From assembly GCA_902523495.1 (NCBI GenBank), contig CABYZU010000005.1, positions 1 to 47,358 on the forward strand: a stretch of 47,358 bases of DNA, read 5' to 3'. Within the stretch, counting starts at the first letter, position 1. The number at the start of each line of letters is the position of its first letter. Position numbers and translations under genes: made by a program. The notes below the pieces were generated by a model. The model was not told the DNA's origin. It ran no database searches and saw only the letters and a program-made list of their open reading frames with translations. Source of the stretch: an uncultured Pelagibacteraceae bacterium. Lineage in GTDB: Bacteria; Pseudomonadota; Alphaproteobacteria; Pelagibacterales; Pelagibacteraceae. Positions 24,783 through 33,684 of this stretch are shown piece by piece.

Positions 24783-25703
24783 TTGGAAAAAAGCATTCAG
24801 AGTTTTTTTGACAAAATTTCAGAAATAATTTCTAACTACAAGTTGTTAAAAACCGATGAGAAAAGAAGAATAAAAATAGAAAAAATTGAAAGAGAGAGAA
24901 AAGAAAAAATCGAAGAAGCAGAGAAGAAAAAAGAGGAAGAAAATTTAAGATTAAAGCTGAGGGAACAAACGTTAAAAGAAGAGGAAAGATTAGAAAAACA
25001 GAGAACGAAAGACATAAAATTATTTTTGAGAAAAGAACAAGCGCTTTTAAGAATCGAACAAGCAGAAAAGCAAAAACAATTTTTAAAACAATTAAGATTA
25101 GATAAACAAATTGAAAAATTCAGAATAAGAGAAGTTAAAGAATTAGAAAAACTTGAGAAAATTTCCTTAAAAGAAAAAAGAGAAGATTATTCTGGACTAC
25201 AAGATAGAATCGACAAATTAAAAGAAAAATACAGATTACTCAGAGATCAAAAAATCAAAGAAAGAGTTGAGGCGCTAGGTGTTAAACTTCAAGGTAACGA
25301 GGACAGAGAAACCTTATTAGAAAAAGAAAAAGAATATACATTAGCAAGACAAAAAGTTGAATTTGCACTTGAGAGCTTTTATAGAAGCGCAAGTAGTTTG
25401 GTATTTCAACTCAATAAAAGACATATTACCCGAGATATGTCTATTTTTAGATGTATAGATAGACGATTTGAAACTGGAGAGGTTTTTATTAAATGGGATG
25501 AGTCATCTGACGATGAGTGGTTATTATTAATTTATATCAAAAATAACTCACCAGACGAAGGAATTGTTATTGAGGATAAAACAAATCCAGAAAAAAATCT
25601 TTCTCATGAGTTTAGAGACGTGGATATCTTTAAGGCTTCAGATACTATGGTAGACTCTTTAACACAACTTATTGCTAGAAAAAGAGCTAAAAATATTAAT
25701 TAA
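24783..25703 (+). CDS. Highly charged coiled-coil protein of unknown function
   Basis: From the first canonical start (TTG at 24783) the product has 306 residues. About 20-190 is a nearly unbroken Lys/Glu/Arg-rich stretch with heptad-like spacing, surely a long coiled coil. The C-terminal part (about 190-300) looks globular, with EFALESFYRSASSLVFQL, FRCIDRRFETGEVFIKWDE and WLLLIYIKNN segments, and may be the functional domain. I do not recognise the family. There is no Shine-Dalgarno before the TTG and the frame is open for another 98 codons upstream, so the true start is uncertain. A small membrane protein gene follows after 30 bp. Confidence 0.7.
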   Translation: MEKSIQSFFDKISEIISNYKLLKTDEKRRIKIEKIERERKEKIEEAEKKKEEENLRLKLREQTLKEEERLEKQRTKDIKLFLRKEQALLRIEQAEKQKQFLKQLRLDKQIEKFRIREVKELEKLEKISLKEKREDYSGLQDRIDKLKEKYRLLRDQKIKERVEALGVKLQGNEDRETLLEKEKEYTLARQKVEFALESFYRSASSLVFQLNKRHITRDMSIFRCIDRRFETGEVFIKWDESSDDEWLLLIYIKNNSPDEGIVIEDKTNPEKNLSHEFRDVDIFKASDTMVDSLTQLIARKRAKNIN

Positions 25704-25733
25704 ATCTTTAGATTTAATTAGGTATTATATCTT

Positions 25734-26027
25734 ATGATTTTGGGTTCAATTTTTTTAATAATCTTATATTTAGTTTTTAGATACATTATTGCCTGGATTA
25801 CTTATTTTAATAATTTAGATCCTAGACTTGGTGATAGCACTTGGAGATTTACTTATGATTATCCAGTAGCTGGAGAAAGAGATATCTCTGATTTAGATGA
25901 CAAAGATTTTGTAAGGCTTAGAAGAAAAAAAAATAAGGTTGTTTTATTAATGTATTCTATAGTTTTAGTAATGTTTATATCTTCAATGTCATTACTGAGT
26001 AAATTTTTATTATTTTTCTTTAGTTAG
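25734..26027 (+). CDS. Small two-helix membrane protein of unknown function
   Basis: This 97-residue protein has a hydrophobic helix at each end (about 2-22 and 69-95) and a polar middle containing NNLDPRLGDSTWRFTYDYP and a DDKDF acidic turn before a KKNK stretch. The topology suggests both termini on the same side with a short loop on the other. I do not recognise a family. It follows the coiled-coil gene by 30 bp on the same strand and may be expressed with it. Its 3' end overlaps the convergent DCC-family gene by 18 bp. Confidence 0.7.
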   Translation: MILGSIFLIILYLVFRYIIAWITYFNNLDPRLGDSTWRFTYDYPVAGERDISDLDDKDFVRLRRKKNKVVLLMYSIVLVMFISSMSLLSKFLLFFFS

Positions 26028-26372
26028 TTTTTTTAATTGTTTCTTGTTTTTAAGATAGAGAAAAAAAGCCACAATTTCATATACAATAGAAAATAAGTTA
26101 AAAATTATTGGTAGCTTAAAAAAATTATAAAGAAATTTATATTTTGGCATTTTTTTCCATAATAATAAAAATGCTTTTGCGCCTCCCAAAACTTTTTCAC
26201 CATCTTTAATATGAAGTCGTCTTAAAAGTTGTTTACTATCTTTAGAAGTTTCCTTTTCTGCTAACTCATTGTCTGTTATATCAACCCAATCAATTTCATT
26301 TATTTTCTGTTTTTTATAAAGATCAATTTCAGCCTTACAAATTCTACAAGAATTATTAAAATAAACTTTCAT
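26010..26372 (-). CDS. DCC-family thiol-disulfide oxidoreductase-like protein (DUF393)
   Basis: This 120-residue protein has the DUF393/DCC layout: an N-terminal strand, then C9-x-x-C12 (NNSCRICKAEI), and a second half with GGAKAFLLLWKKMP and a hydrophobic tail. Most relatives start with a DGxCxxC motif; here it is NNSCRIC, with the redox-type CxxC kept. The role of the family is unknown beyond a predicted thioredoxin-like fold. It is divergent from tldD across a 97-bp gap in which I see no recognisable site. Confidence 0.75.
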   Translation of the reverse strand: MKVYFNNSCRICKAEIDLYKKQKINEIDWVDITDNELAEKETSKDSKQLLRRLHIKDGEKVLGGAKAFLLLWKKMPKYKFLYNFFKLPIIFNLFSIVYEIVAFFLYLKNKKQLKKLTKEK

Positions 26373-26469
26373 TGTAATAAGACAATTTACTACTAATTTA
26401 CTTAATATATGTACATGCGTAAAATACGCTAGTTGAAAATTACATAAAACAATCTAATTAGTATTAATT

Positions 26470-27882
26470 ATGAGTAATTTTTTTGAAAAATCTGACCTAT
26501 CTAGAAATGAGGCTGAAAACATTATTTCAGATACTTTACAAAAATGTGATGATGGCGAACTGTACTTAGAAAATTCAAAATCTGAAACAATTTTATTAGA
26601 CGATAATAAGATCAAAAATTCTAGTTATAATTCAGATTTAGGATTTGGATTTAGAGCTATTTCTGGTGAAGTAGTTGCTTATTCTCACTCTAATGAAATT
26701 TCAAAAGACTCTTTAAAGCAGTCCTCAGAAAATCTAAAGTCAACTCTAAAATCTGCCAAAGGTTCTTATAATCACGAAATCCCAAAATCAAATAAAAAAT
26801 ATTACGATAATATTAATCCAATTGAGCAAAAATCTCTTAACAAAAAAATTGATATACTTAATGATGTAAATAATTATTTACGCTCTAAAGATGGCAATGT
26901 TAAACAGGTCACAGCTAATTTTTTGGGTGAGCAAAAGTCTATAGAAATAATTAGATCCGGTGGAGAGACTTTATCGGATGTTCGTCCCTTAATAAGATTT
27001 AATGTATCAGTTATGCTTGAAAAAGATGGCAGAAAAGAAACAGGAGTATATGGCGTTGGTGGAAGACAATCTTACGACTCGTACCTTAAAGATGATAATT
27101 GGAAAAGAGTTTGTGATGAGGCTTTGAGAATAGCAAAAGTAAATTTAGAGAGCAAACCAGCACCGGCTGGGGAGATGAAAGTTGTGCTAGGCCCTGGTTG
27201 GCCAGCAATATTAATTCATGAAGCTGTAGGTCATGGTTTAGAAGGAGACTTTAATAGAAAGAAAACTTCAGCGTTCCATAATTTGATGGGCCAAAGGGTT
27301 GCGAGCGAGGGAGTAACAATTGTTGATGATGGTACTATTGATAATAGAAGAGGTAGTCTTACAATTGATGATGAGGGAACACCAACAGAAAAAACTGTTT
27401 TAATTGAAAATGGAATTTTAAAAAATTTCATGCAAGACCGATTAAATGCACGTTTAATGAATACCAGATCTACTGGCAGTGGAAGAAGAGAAAATTATAG
27501 ACACATTGTTTTACCAAGAATGAGAAACACAATGATGCTAAGTGGTAAGCAGACCCAAGATGAGATGATTAGATCTGTTGATAAAGGTATTTTTGCAGTT
27601 AGTTTTGGTGGTGGACAAGTTGATATTACATCTGGAAAATTTGTATTTAATTGTACTGAAGCTTATGAAATTATTGATGGTAAAATTGGATCACCAATTA
27701 AAGGTGCAACGTTAATTGGTGATGGTCCTTCAATTTTAAAAGAAGTTTCTATGGTAGGGAATGACATGATGATGGATCCTGGCATTGGGACATGTGGTAA
27801 AGCTGGACAAGGTGTACCTGTAGGTGTTGCACAGCCATCAATATTAATCGATAAGATGACTGTAGGCGGTACGAAACTTTAA
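26470..27882 (+). CDS. tldD: Metalloprotease TldD
   Basis: TldD is the zinc-bearing subunit of the TldD/TldE peptidase, which degrades unfolded or unstructured peptides and in enterobacteria matures microcin B17 and degrades the CcdA antitoxin. The 470-residue protein shows the HExxxH metal motif at 250-255 (HEAVGH), followed by GLEGDF and the C-terminal GTCGKAGQGVPVGVAQPS block that supplies a further ligand. It is directly followed by tldE with no gap (stop codon then ATG). No microcin-like precursor or modification gene is adjacent, so a housekeeping proteolytic role is most likely. Confidence 0.95.
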   Translation: MSNFFEKSDLSRNEAENIISDTLQKCDDGELYLENSKSETILLDDNKIKNSSYNSDLGFGFRAISGEVVAYSHSNEISKDSLKQSSENLKSTLKSAKGSYNHEIPKSNKKYYDNINPIEQKSLNKKIDILNDVNNYLRSKDGNVKQVTANFLGEQKSIEIIRSGGETLSDVRPLIRFNVSVMLEKDGRKETGVYGVGGRQSYDSYLKDDNWKRVCDEALRIAKVNLESKPAPAGEMKVVLGPGWPAILIHEAVGHGLEGDFNRKKTSAFHNLMGQRVASEGVTIVDDGTIDNRRGSLTIDDEGTPTEKTVLIENGILKNFMQDRLNARLMNTRSTGSGRRENYRHIVLPRMRNTMMLSGKQTQDEMIRSVDKGIFAVSFGGGQVDITSGKFVFNCTEAYEIIDGKIGSPIKGATLIGDGPSILKEVSMVGNDMMMDPGIGTCGKAGQGVPVGVAQPSILIDKMTVGGTKL

Positions 27883-29199
27883 ATGGTTAAAGAACAAGAA
27901 TTTTTAGAGAAAAAAGCATCATATTGTTTAGATTTAGCGAAGAAATTAGGTGCAACAGACTCAAGTGTGGTTGTAAAAAATTCAGTTTCTGAAACTGTCA
28001 ATTTTAGAAATAAAAAATTGGATGAGTCTAATAGGTCAGATGATCTAGGAATAAGCATTACTACTTATATTGGTAAAAAAAAATCATCGATATCTTCTTC
28101 AAATTTACTTAATGACAATTTAAACATTTTGATTGAAAAATGTGTTGAGACTACAAAGAATACTCCTGAAGATGAATTTAATTCTTTACCAGACAAAGAT
28201 TTATTAGCAAAAAAAGCTAAAGATTTAGATCTCTATGATAATACTCATATAGAGAATGATCAAAAAATAAGTTACCTAAAAAAATTAGAGGATGCCGCCT
28301 CCCATGATAAAAAAATTGTCAATACCGAATCCAGTTTTACTCAAAACAAATCAAATTTTGTTTTAGCTAATACCGAAGGTTTTTGTGATGGTTATAAAAC
28401 ATCTTCATTTACAGCATCAAGTGTAACAGTTGCAAAAGATGAAAAAAGTATGGAGAGAGACTATGAATATTCTAGCAAATGTTTTCTTAAAGACCTAGAT
28501 GATGCAGATGAATTAGGTAAAATTGCTGCTGACCAAACTATTAGAAAATTAAGTCCACAAAAAATTGGTAGTGAAAAAATTGCAATAATTTTTGATAAAA
28601 GAATAGCTAAGGGGATCTTAAGAACTTTTGCAAGTGCTATTTCTTCATCAGCTATATCAAGAGGGACTTCTTTTTTAAAGGATAAAATTAATCAAAAAAT
28701 ATTTTCTGACAAAATAAATGTATTTGATAAACCTGATATACTTAAAGGTTTAGGCTCAAGAAATTTTGATAGCGAGGGAGTAAAGACTGATAAACTTAAA
28801 CTGGTGGATCAAGGAATTTTGAAACATTATCTGATTGATACTTACAATGGCAATAAATTAAATCTTAAGTCTAATGGAAGATGTGGAGGAACAAGTAATC
28901 TTTATTTTGAAAATGGAAATATTAGCTTTAAAGATTTACTGAATTCAAATTTAAAAAGTCTCTATATTACAGAAACCATAGGACATGGAAGTAATATTGT
29001 GACCGGAGACTATTCAGTTGGAGCAACTGGGTTTTTAATTGAGAATGGTGAGTTTAAATATCCAATAAATGAAATTACCATAGCAGGTAACTTTAAAGAC
29101 ATGTTTCAAAATATTACATTAGCAAATGACCTGGAGTTCAAATATGCAACTAATTCACCAACTATGTTGATGGAGGGAATGGTTGTTGCTGGTAAATGA
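27883..29199 (+). CDS. pmbA: TldE/PmbA, partner subunit of TldD
   Basis: This 438-residue protein is homologous to TldD but lacks the HExxxH motif, as expected for the non-catalytic TldE (PmbA) partner in the heterodimer. Conserved features are SSSAISRGTSFLKDK, DTYNGNKLNLKSNGRCGG and the C-terminal SPTMLMEGMVVAGK. Its ATG follows directly on the tldD stop, and its own stop overlaps the start of the flavoprotein gene (ATGA). The three genes therefore form a tight unit. Confidence 0.94.
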   Translation: MVKEQEFLEKKASYCLDLAKKLGATDSSVVVKNSVSETVNFRNKKLDESNRSDDLGISITTYIGKKKSSISSSNLLNDNLNILIEKCVETTKNTPEDEFNSLPDKDLLAKKAKDLDLYDNTHIENDQKISYLKKLEDAASHDKKIVNTESSFTQNKSNFVLANTEGFCDGYKTSSFTASSVTVAKDEKSMERDYEYSSKCFLKDLDDADELGKIAADQTIRKLSPQKIGSEKIAIIFDKRIAKGILRTFASAISSSAISRGTSFLKDKINQKIFSDKINVFDKPDILKGLGSRNFDSEGVKTDKLKLVDQGILKHYLIDTYNGNKLNLKSNGRCGGTSNLYFENGNISFKDLLNSNLKSLYITETIGHGSNIVTGDYSVGATGFLIENGEFKYPINEITIAGNFKDMFQNITLANDLEFKYATNSPTMLMEGMVVAGK

Positions 29200-30167
29200 G
29201 TGAATTTTGTATAATTGGTTCTGGAATTTCTGGAGCCACAATTGCAAATCTTCTTAATAAAAAACACTCAGTAATTTTGTTCGACAAAGCAAGAGGCCCG
29301 GGAGGTCGTGCATCTTTTAAAAGAATAAAAGGCAGCACAGGTTTTGATCATGGTACCCAATATATTTCACCAAAAACCACAGAATTTAAAAAATTTACTA
29401 AAGATTTAATAAAAAAAAGAATTTTAAAGGTATGGAGTGGTAAACATGTTTTTCTTAATTCAAAAAAAAAAGAGAACAAAAATCATATGAAAATAATTGG
29501 TAAAAATGGCAACAATGATATTAGCAAATATTTATTAAAGAAAGTTAATTGTAACTACCACAGTGAATTAAAAAAAATATATTATAAAAATAAACTTTGG
29601 TATTTGTTATTTGATGATGGAAAATTGAAATCTTTTAAAAACCTAATTTTGACTTGTCCTTTTCCACAATTAAAAAAACTTTCTAAAAAATTCATAAATA
29701 ATTCTTTTTTAAGTAAATCTATAAAAATGGATGCAAATATTACTACTATGATTGCTATAAAAAAGATTAAAAATTCAAATAGCAGCTATCTTTTTGAAGA
29801 TCCAATTCTTGGTTGGGCTGGAAATGAAAACTCAAAAAAAAGATTTAAATCAAAATATGATTTATGGACTCTTCAAAGTACATTTAAGTGGGCGAATAAA
29901 AATATTAGTAAAAACAAGAATAACAAAAAAGAAAATTCAAAAATTATGATTGATAAATTTTTTAAACTTTCGAACATCAAAAAAACAAAAATTTATTATT
30001 CACTTAATCACGGTTGGAGATTTTCTTCAAATTCAAAACCATTTAAAATTATGAGCTATTGGGATCCTAGGAAAAAATTGGGTGTTTGTGCTGATTGGTT
30101 TGTAGGACCTAGATTAGAGTCTGGATGGATAAGTGCACATGATTTATTTAAAAAAATCTCAAGATAA
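29196..30167 (+). CDS. FAD-dependent oxidoreductase, renalase-like
   Basis: This 323-residue flavoprotein starts with the dinucleotide-binding GSGISG (8-13) and continues with LFDKARGPGGRAS and FDHGTQYI, which is the bacterial renalase-like arrangement of the amine oxidase superfamily. The C-terminus GVCADWFVGPRLESGW is the conserved FAD-contacting end. Bacterial renalases oxidise isomeric forms of dihydronicotinamide cofactors; whether this one does is not visible. It overlaps tldE by 4 bp and so is probably co-translated with TldD/TldE. Confidence 0.86.
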   Translation: MSEFCIIGSGISGATIANLLNKKHSVILFDKARGPGGRASFKRIKGSTGFDHGTQYISPKTTEFKKFTKDLIKKRILKVWSGKHVFLNSKKKENKNHMKIIGKNGNNDISKYLLKKVNCNYHSELKKIYYKNKLWYLLFDDGKLKSFKNLILTCPFPQLKKLSKKFINNSFLSKSIKMDANITTMIAIKKIKNSNSSYLFEDPILGWAGNENSKKRFKSKYDLWTLQSTFKWANKNISKNKNNKKENSKIMIDKFFKLSNIKKTKIYYSLNHGWRFSSNSKPFKIMSYWDPRKKLGVCADWFVGPRLESGWISAHDLFKKISR

Positions 30168-30168
30168 A

Positions 30169-30849
30169 TTAATTAAAACTTTTAACTCTATATTCCCAGT
30201 TACCCATTCTTGAATAGGATACCTTTAATATCATTAAATTTTTGCGGTCATACCAAATATCGAAATTTAATCTTTTATCTTTTGGTATACTCATGTCTTT
30301 TGATTTTAATGTAAAATGATCAACATCATAAACTTTTCCATAAAGATCTATTTTTTCTTTACCTAAAAAAGTTACTACTTGATCCTTAATACTACCTGAA
30401 ATAGGACTTATTTGAGAACTCGCTTGTAAAACTTTATGATTCCACCAATTTCCAATCACGTTATCACCTGTGGCTTCTCCATTATATGAAGAACCTTTAA
30501 TGTCAAATTTTTTATTTTTTTGGTTAAATGTTAAATTTACAAATTTTTTTTTATCGTTTTGTAAAGTTTTAGAATTATATGATACTAGTTGATCTTTGAG
30601 ATATATTTCCTCGCTATACCCCTCAACTTGAAAAACTGTTGCCCCTAAAAGTTTCACCACAAACTTAATTTGATTAGTAACAGTAGTTTCTATTCCATTT
30701 CTTTTAAAAAAATAATGATTATAGCCAATAAGCTCATCATTTCGAAAAATCTCCATCTCAATTTTATTATATTTAATGTAATGTCCAATATGGGCGATTG
30801 AATTTGTTGAATAAATTAGAAGAAATAAAATGAGTATGATTTTTTTCAT
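30169..30849 (-). CDS. Secreted protein of unknown function, DUF6134-like
   Basis: This 226-residue protein has a signal peptide (about 1-19, KKIILILFLLIYSTNSIA) with no lipobox, so it is periplasmic or outer-membrane associated. The mature part is rich in beta strands, with IFRNDELIGYN, FQVEGYSEEIYLKDQLVSY and WYDRKNLMILKVSY segments. The pattern is close to DUF6134/DUF3108-type periplasmic proteins. The function is unknown. It ends one base from the convergent flavoprotein gene and is divergent (50 bp) from the YczE-like gene. Confidence 0.7.
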   Translation of the reverse strand: MKKIILILFLLIYSTNSIAHIGHYIKYNKIEMEIFRNDELIGYNHYFFKRNGIETTVTNQIKFVVKLLGATVFQVEGYSEEIYLKDQLVSYNSKTLQNDKKKFVNLTFNQKNKKFDIKGSSYNGEATGDNVIGNWWNHKVLQASSQISPISGSIKDQVVTFLGKEKIDLYGKVYDVDHFTLKSKDMSIPKDKRLNFDIWYDRKNLMILKVSYSRMGNWEYRVKSFN

Positions 30850-30899
30850 TTAACATCTAGTTTAGTGGACTTTATTAACAATAGAAATAACTTATTAAA

Positions 30900-31547
30900 A
30901 TGTTTTTAAAAATTAAGAAAATACCAAGGGTTAATTGGAGTTCTGATATGCCTTATAATTTTAAACCTAAATTTTCTACATTCTTTTTTTTATGTTTTGG
31001 TCTGGTGTTATTTGGTCTTGGAGAAGGTTTATTAATTGTATCTTTCACCGGTGCTTCTCCATGGAGTGTTTTAGCACAAGGTATTTCTTTAAATGTTAAC
31101 TTAAGTATAGGAACAATAACATTTCTAATTAGTGTTGCAGTTTTAATTTTGTGGATACCGCTTGGTCAAAAACCTGGGATGGGAACAATACTTAATACAA
31201 TTATTATTGCATTAATGATTGATCTTTGTATAAAATTTGTTCCAACCCCATCTAATTACTTATATCAATTAATTTTAGCTATAATTTCAGTTATAACAGT
31301 TGGGATAGGTGGAGGTATTTATTTAGTATCTAATCTTGGAGCAGGACCTAGAGATGGTTTGATGATTGGTCTCCAAAAAAAAACAAATTTGCCAGTTGCT
31401 GCCGTAAGAGCATTTTTAGAGATCTCTGTTGTGAGTATTGGATGGTACTTAGGTGGAACTGTGGGAGTGGGAACTTTATTATTTGCTTTTGGAATTGGTC
31501 CTTGTGTTGCCTTAGGCCTTTATTTAGTTGACAAAATTTTTGATTAA
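30900..31547 (+). CDS. YczE/YitT-like multi-pass membrane protein
   Basis: This 215-residue protein has about five or six membrane segments. The pattern GLVLFGLGEGLLIVSFTGASPWSVLAQG and the later VSNLGAGPRDGLMIGLQKKTN repeat the Gly-Ala-x-Pro-x-D/S motifs of the YczE/YyaS family. Function is unknown; a transporter role is possible. The ATG at 30900 is used; an internal ATG at 30948 would remove 16 residues of basic leader. The 3' end overlaps the convergent typA gene by 4 bp. Confidence 0.82.
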   Translation: MFLKIKKIPRVNWSSDMPYNFKPKFSTFFFLCFGLVLFGLGEGLLIVSFTGASPWSVLAQGISLNVNLSIGTITFLISVAVLILWIPLGQKPGMGTILNTIIIALMIDLCIKFVPTPSNYLYQLILAIISVITVGIGGGIYLVSNLGAGPRDGLMIGLQKKTNLPVAAVRAFLEISVVSIGWYLGGTVGVGTLLFAFGIGPCVALGLYLVDKIFD

Positions 31548-33370
31548 GCTGCAGTGTCTGATTTCTCACTTCTCTTTCTTTCATGTGGATCGAGAATAGC
31601 TTTTCTTAATCTACAAGAGTCTGGAGTGATTTCCAAAGCTTCGTCAGTATTTAACATGCTTAATTGCTCTGCGATGGACATTTTTCTTACTGGTGTTAGA
31701 ACAACATTTTCATCTGTACCTTGTGTTCTCATATTAGTTAATTTTTTGCCCTTCATAACATTAATAATCATATCTCCAGGTTTGGGAGATAATCCCACAA
31801 TCATGCCTGGATAAACAGGATCATTATGAGTTACAAACATCTCACCTCTAGCCTGTAAATTAAATATTGCAAATGCAACTGCTTTTCCTTGTTCCATTGA
31901 AATAAGTGCACCATTTCTTCTACCTTCCATCTCACCCTCAAATGGTCCATAAGCGTGAAAAATTCTGTTAATTACACCATTACCCTTTGTAAGAGTTAGA
32001 AACCGACTTGTGTATCCCATCAAACCTCTTGTCGGTGCATGAAAGATTAATCTTTTTTTATTTTTACCAGTATCTTTTAATTCGATTAATTTACCTTTTC
32101 TTCTATTCATTGAGTCAATAATTTTAGATGAATGTTCCTCATCTAGATCCATAGTTATTTCCTCTATCGGCTCAAGTTTGTTACCATTTTCATCTTTTTT
32201 ATATAGAACTTTTGGGGGACTAACAGTCATTTCAAAACCCTCTCTTCTCATTTGAGTGAGTAAAATTTCTAACATCAATTCACCTCGTCCACTTACAACA
32301 CAAGAATCGTTAAATTCATTTTCTTTAAAAGTAATTCCAACGTTATTCTGAGCCTCTTGGATCAACCTATCTCTTATCTGAGTACTTGTAAGTTTTTTAC
32401 CCTCAGTTCCTGCGAGAGGAGACGTGTTTACAGTAATGGTAATGGACATTGTTGGTGGATCGATTGGAGTAGCTTTAATGGGATCATTTACCTCAAGATC
32501 ACAAATTGTGTCTGCAACATTTGCTTTTTCTAAACCAGAGACAACTACAATATCACCAGCCTCGCCAATTTCAATTGGTACTTTTTTTGTACCTTCATAT
32601 CTAAAAATTTTAGTAAGTCTTCCTTCATCCACTTTTTCACCTTTAAGATTTATTGCTTTGATTGATTGATTAGCTTTGGCAGTTCCTTGAGCAATCCTTC
32701 CAACCAAGCTTCTACCTAAAAAATTGTCAGCATAAAGAAGAGTAGATAGCATTGCAAAGGGTTTTGTTTTATCAAGTTCAGTTGGTTTTACATGATCAAT
32801 AATTTGATCTAACAAAGGATTTAAGTTTTCCCTTGGACCATCAATTTCTTTATCAGCCCACCCAGATCTTCCACTTGCATATAAAACAGGAAAGTCCAGT
32901 TGGTCTTCATTTGCATCTAAACTTACAAATAAATCAAAGGTTTCATCTAGAACTTCATTGGCTCTTTGATCTGATTTATCTAATTTATTTATTACAACGA
33001 TTGGTTTTAAACCTTGTTTTAGAGCTTTAGATAATACAAATTTGGTTTGAGGCATAACTCCTTCAGCAGAGTCAATCAAAAGTAATGCGCCATCGGCCAT
33101 ACTTAAAACTCTTTCGACCTCTGCTGCAAAATCTCGGTGACCTGGTGTATCAATAATATTTATTCTTGAGTCTTTCCAATTAATAGATGCAGGTTTTGCT
33201 AAAATTGTTATTCCTCTTTCTTTCTCAAGTTCACCTGAGTCCATTAATCTTTCGTCAACAACTTCATTTTCCCTAAATGAGCCACTTTGTTTCATCAGAT
33301 TATCAATTAAGGTAGTTTTTCCGTGATCAACGTGTGCGATTATAGTGATGTTTCTGATATCTTTGCTCAT
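31544..33370 (-). CDS. typA: Ribosome-associated GTPase TypA/BipA
   Basis: TypA is a translational GTPase of the EF-G/LepA group that binds the ribosome and supports 50S assembly and growth under stress or cold. The 608-residue protein has the G1 loop AHVDHGKTT at 12-20, the DTPGHRDF G3 and NKLDKSD G4 motifs, the ERGITILAK switch region, and the TypA-specific C-terminal domain ending near EALEITPDSCRLRKAILDP. A partial Shine-Dalgarno (AGGA) lies before the ATG. A short basic ORF sits upstream on the same strand, which may share its transcript. Confidence 0.95.
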   Translation of the reverse strand: MSKDIRNITIIAHVDHGKTTLIDNLMKQSGSFRENEVVDERLMDSGELEKERGITILAKPASINWKDSRINIIDTPGHRDFAAEVERVLSMADGALLLIDSAEGVMPQTKFVLSKALKQGLKPIVVINKLDKSDQRANEVLDETFDLFVSLDANEDQLDFPVLYASGRSGWADKEIDGPRENLNPLLDQIIDHVKPTELDKTKPFAMLSTLLYADNFLGRSLVGRIAQGTAKANQSIKAINLKGEKVDEGRLTKIFRYEGTKKVPIEIGEAGDIVVVSGLEKANVADTICDLEVNDPIKATPIDPPTMSITITVNTSPLAGTEGKKLTSTQIRDRLIQEAQNNVGITFKENEFNDSCVVSGRGELMLEILLTQMRREGFEMTVSPPKVLYKKDENGNKLEPIEEITMDLDEEHSSKIIDSMNRRKGKLIELKDTGKNKKRLIFHAPTRGLMGYTSRFLTLTKGNGVINRIFHAYGPFEGEMEGRRNGALISMEQGKAVAFAIFNLQARGEMFVTHNDPVYPGMIVGLSPKPGDMIINVMKGKKLTNMRTQGTDENVVLTPVRKMSIAEQLSMLNTDEALEITPDSCRLRKAILDPHERKRSEKSDTAA

Positions 33371-33455
33371 AAATCCTGGTTCTTATACCTTAAAAATTTT
33401 TTTTGAAAACTTTAAAAAAGCCAATATACATAAGGATTTTGAACAAAATAAGTTG

Positions 33456-33572
33456 CTAATTTGTTTTTTTTGCCTTTTGTTTTTTTAATCTTCTTTTTTC
33501 TTTAAGTGTAAATTTAGGTTTTTTATTTAAAGTTGAGTCTTTAAATGATTTGCCACTGTATCTTTTTGACAT
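33456..33572 (-). CDS. Short basic protein (38 residues), unknown function
   Basis: This small ORF lies in the otherwise empty gap upstream of typA, on the same strand. It begins with ATG (33570-33572) and ends with TAG (33456-33458). The product starts MSKRYSGKSFKDS and ends in a Lys/Arg-rich helix-like tail (KEKRRLKKQKAKK), with about 40% basic residues. A partial Shine-Dalgarno (AAGG) lies about eight bases before the start. The amphipathic basic composition suggests binding to RNA or the ribosome. The rest of the 33371-33684 interval shows nothing else I can support. Conservation would be needed to prove it is a gene. Confidence 0.55.
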   Translation of the reverse strand: MSKRYSGKSFKDSTLNKKPKFTLKEKRRLKKQKAKKTN

Positions 33573-33684
33573 TTGATTACCTTATTAAGAAAAACTGATG
33601 AATAATTCATTATAGTTTTTTAAATTATGTTTCAAATTAAAAATTATTATATTAATATATTTTAAATTATATAGGATCTATTTT

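Noticed and set aside
26470..29199. A microcin/RiPP gene cluster around TldD/TldE
   Set aside because: No precursor peptide, cyclodehydratase, radical SAM or export gene is nearby; TldD/TldE also have general proteolytic roles.
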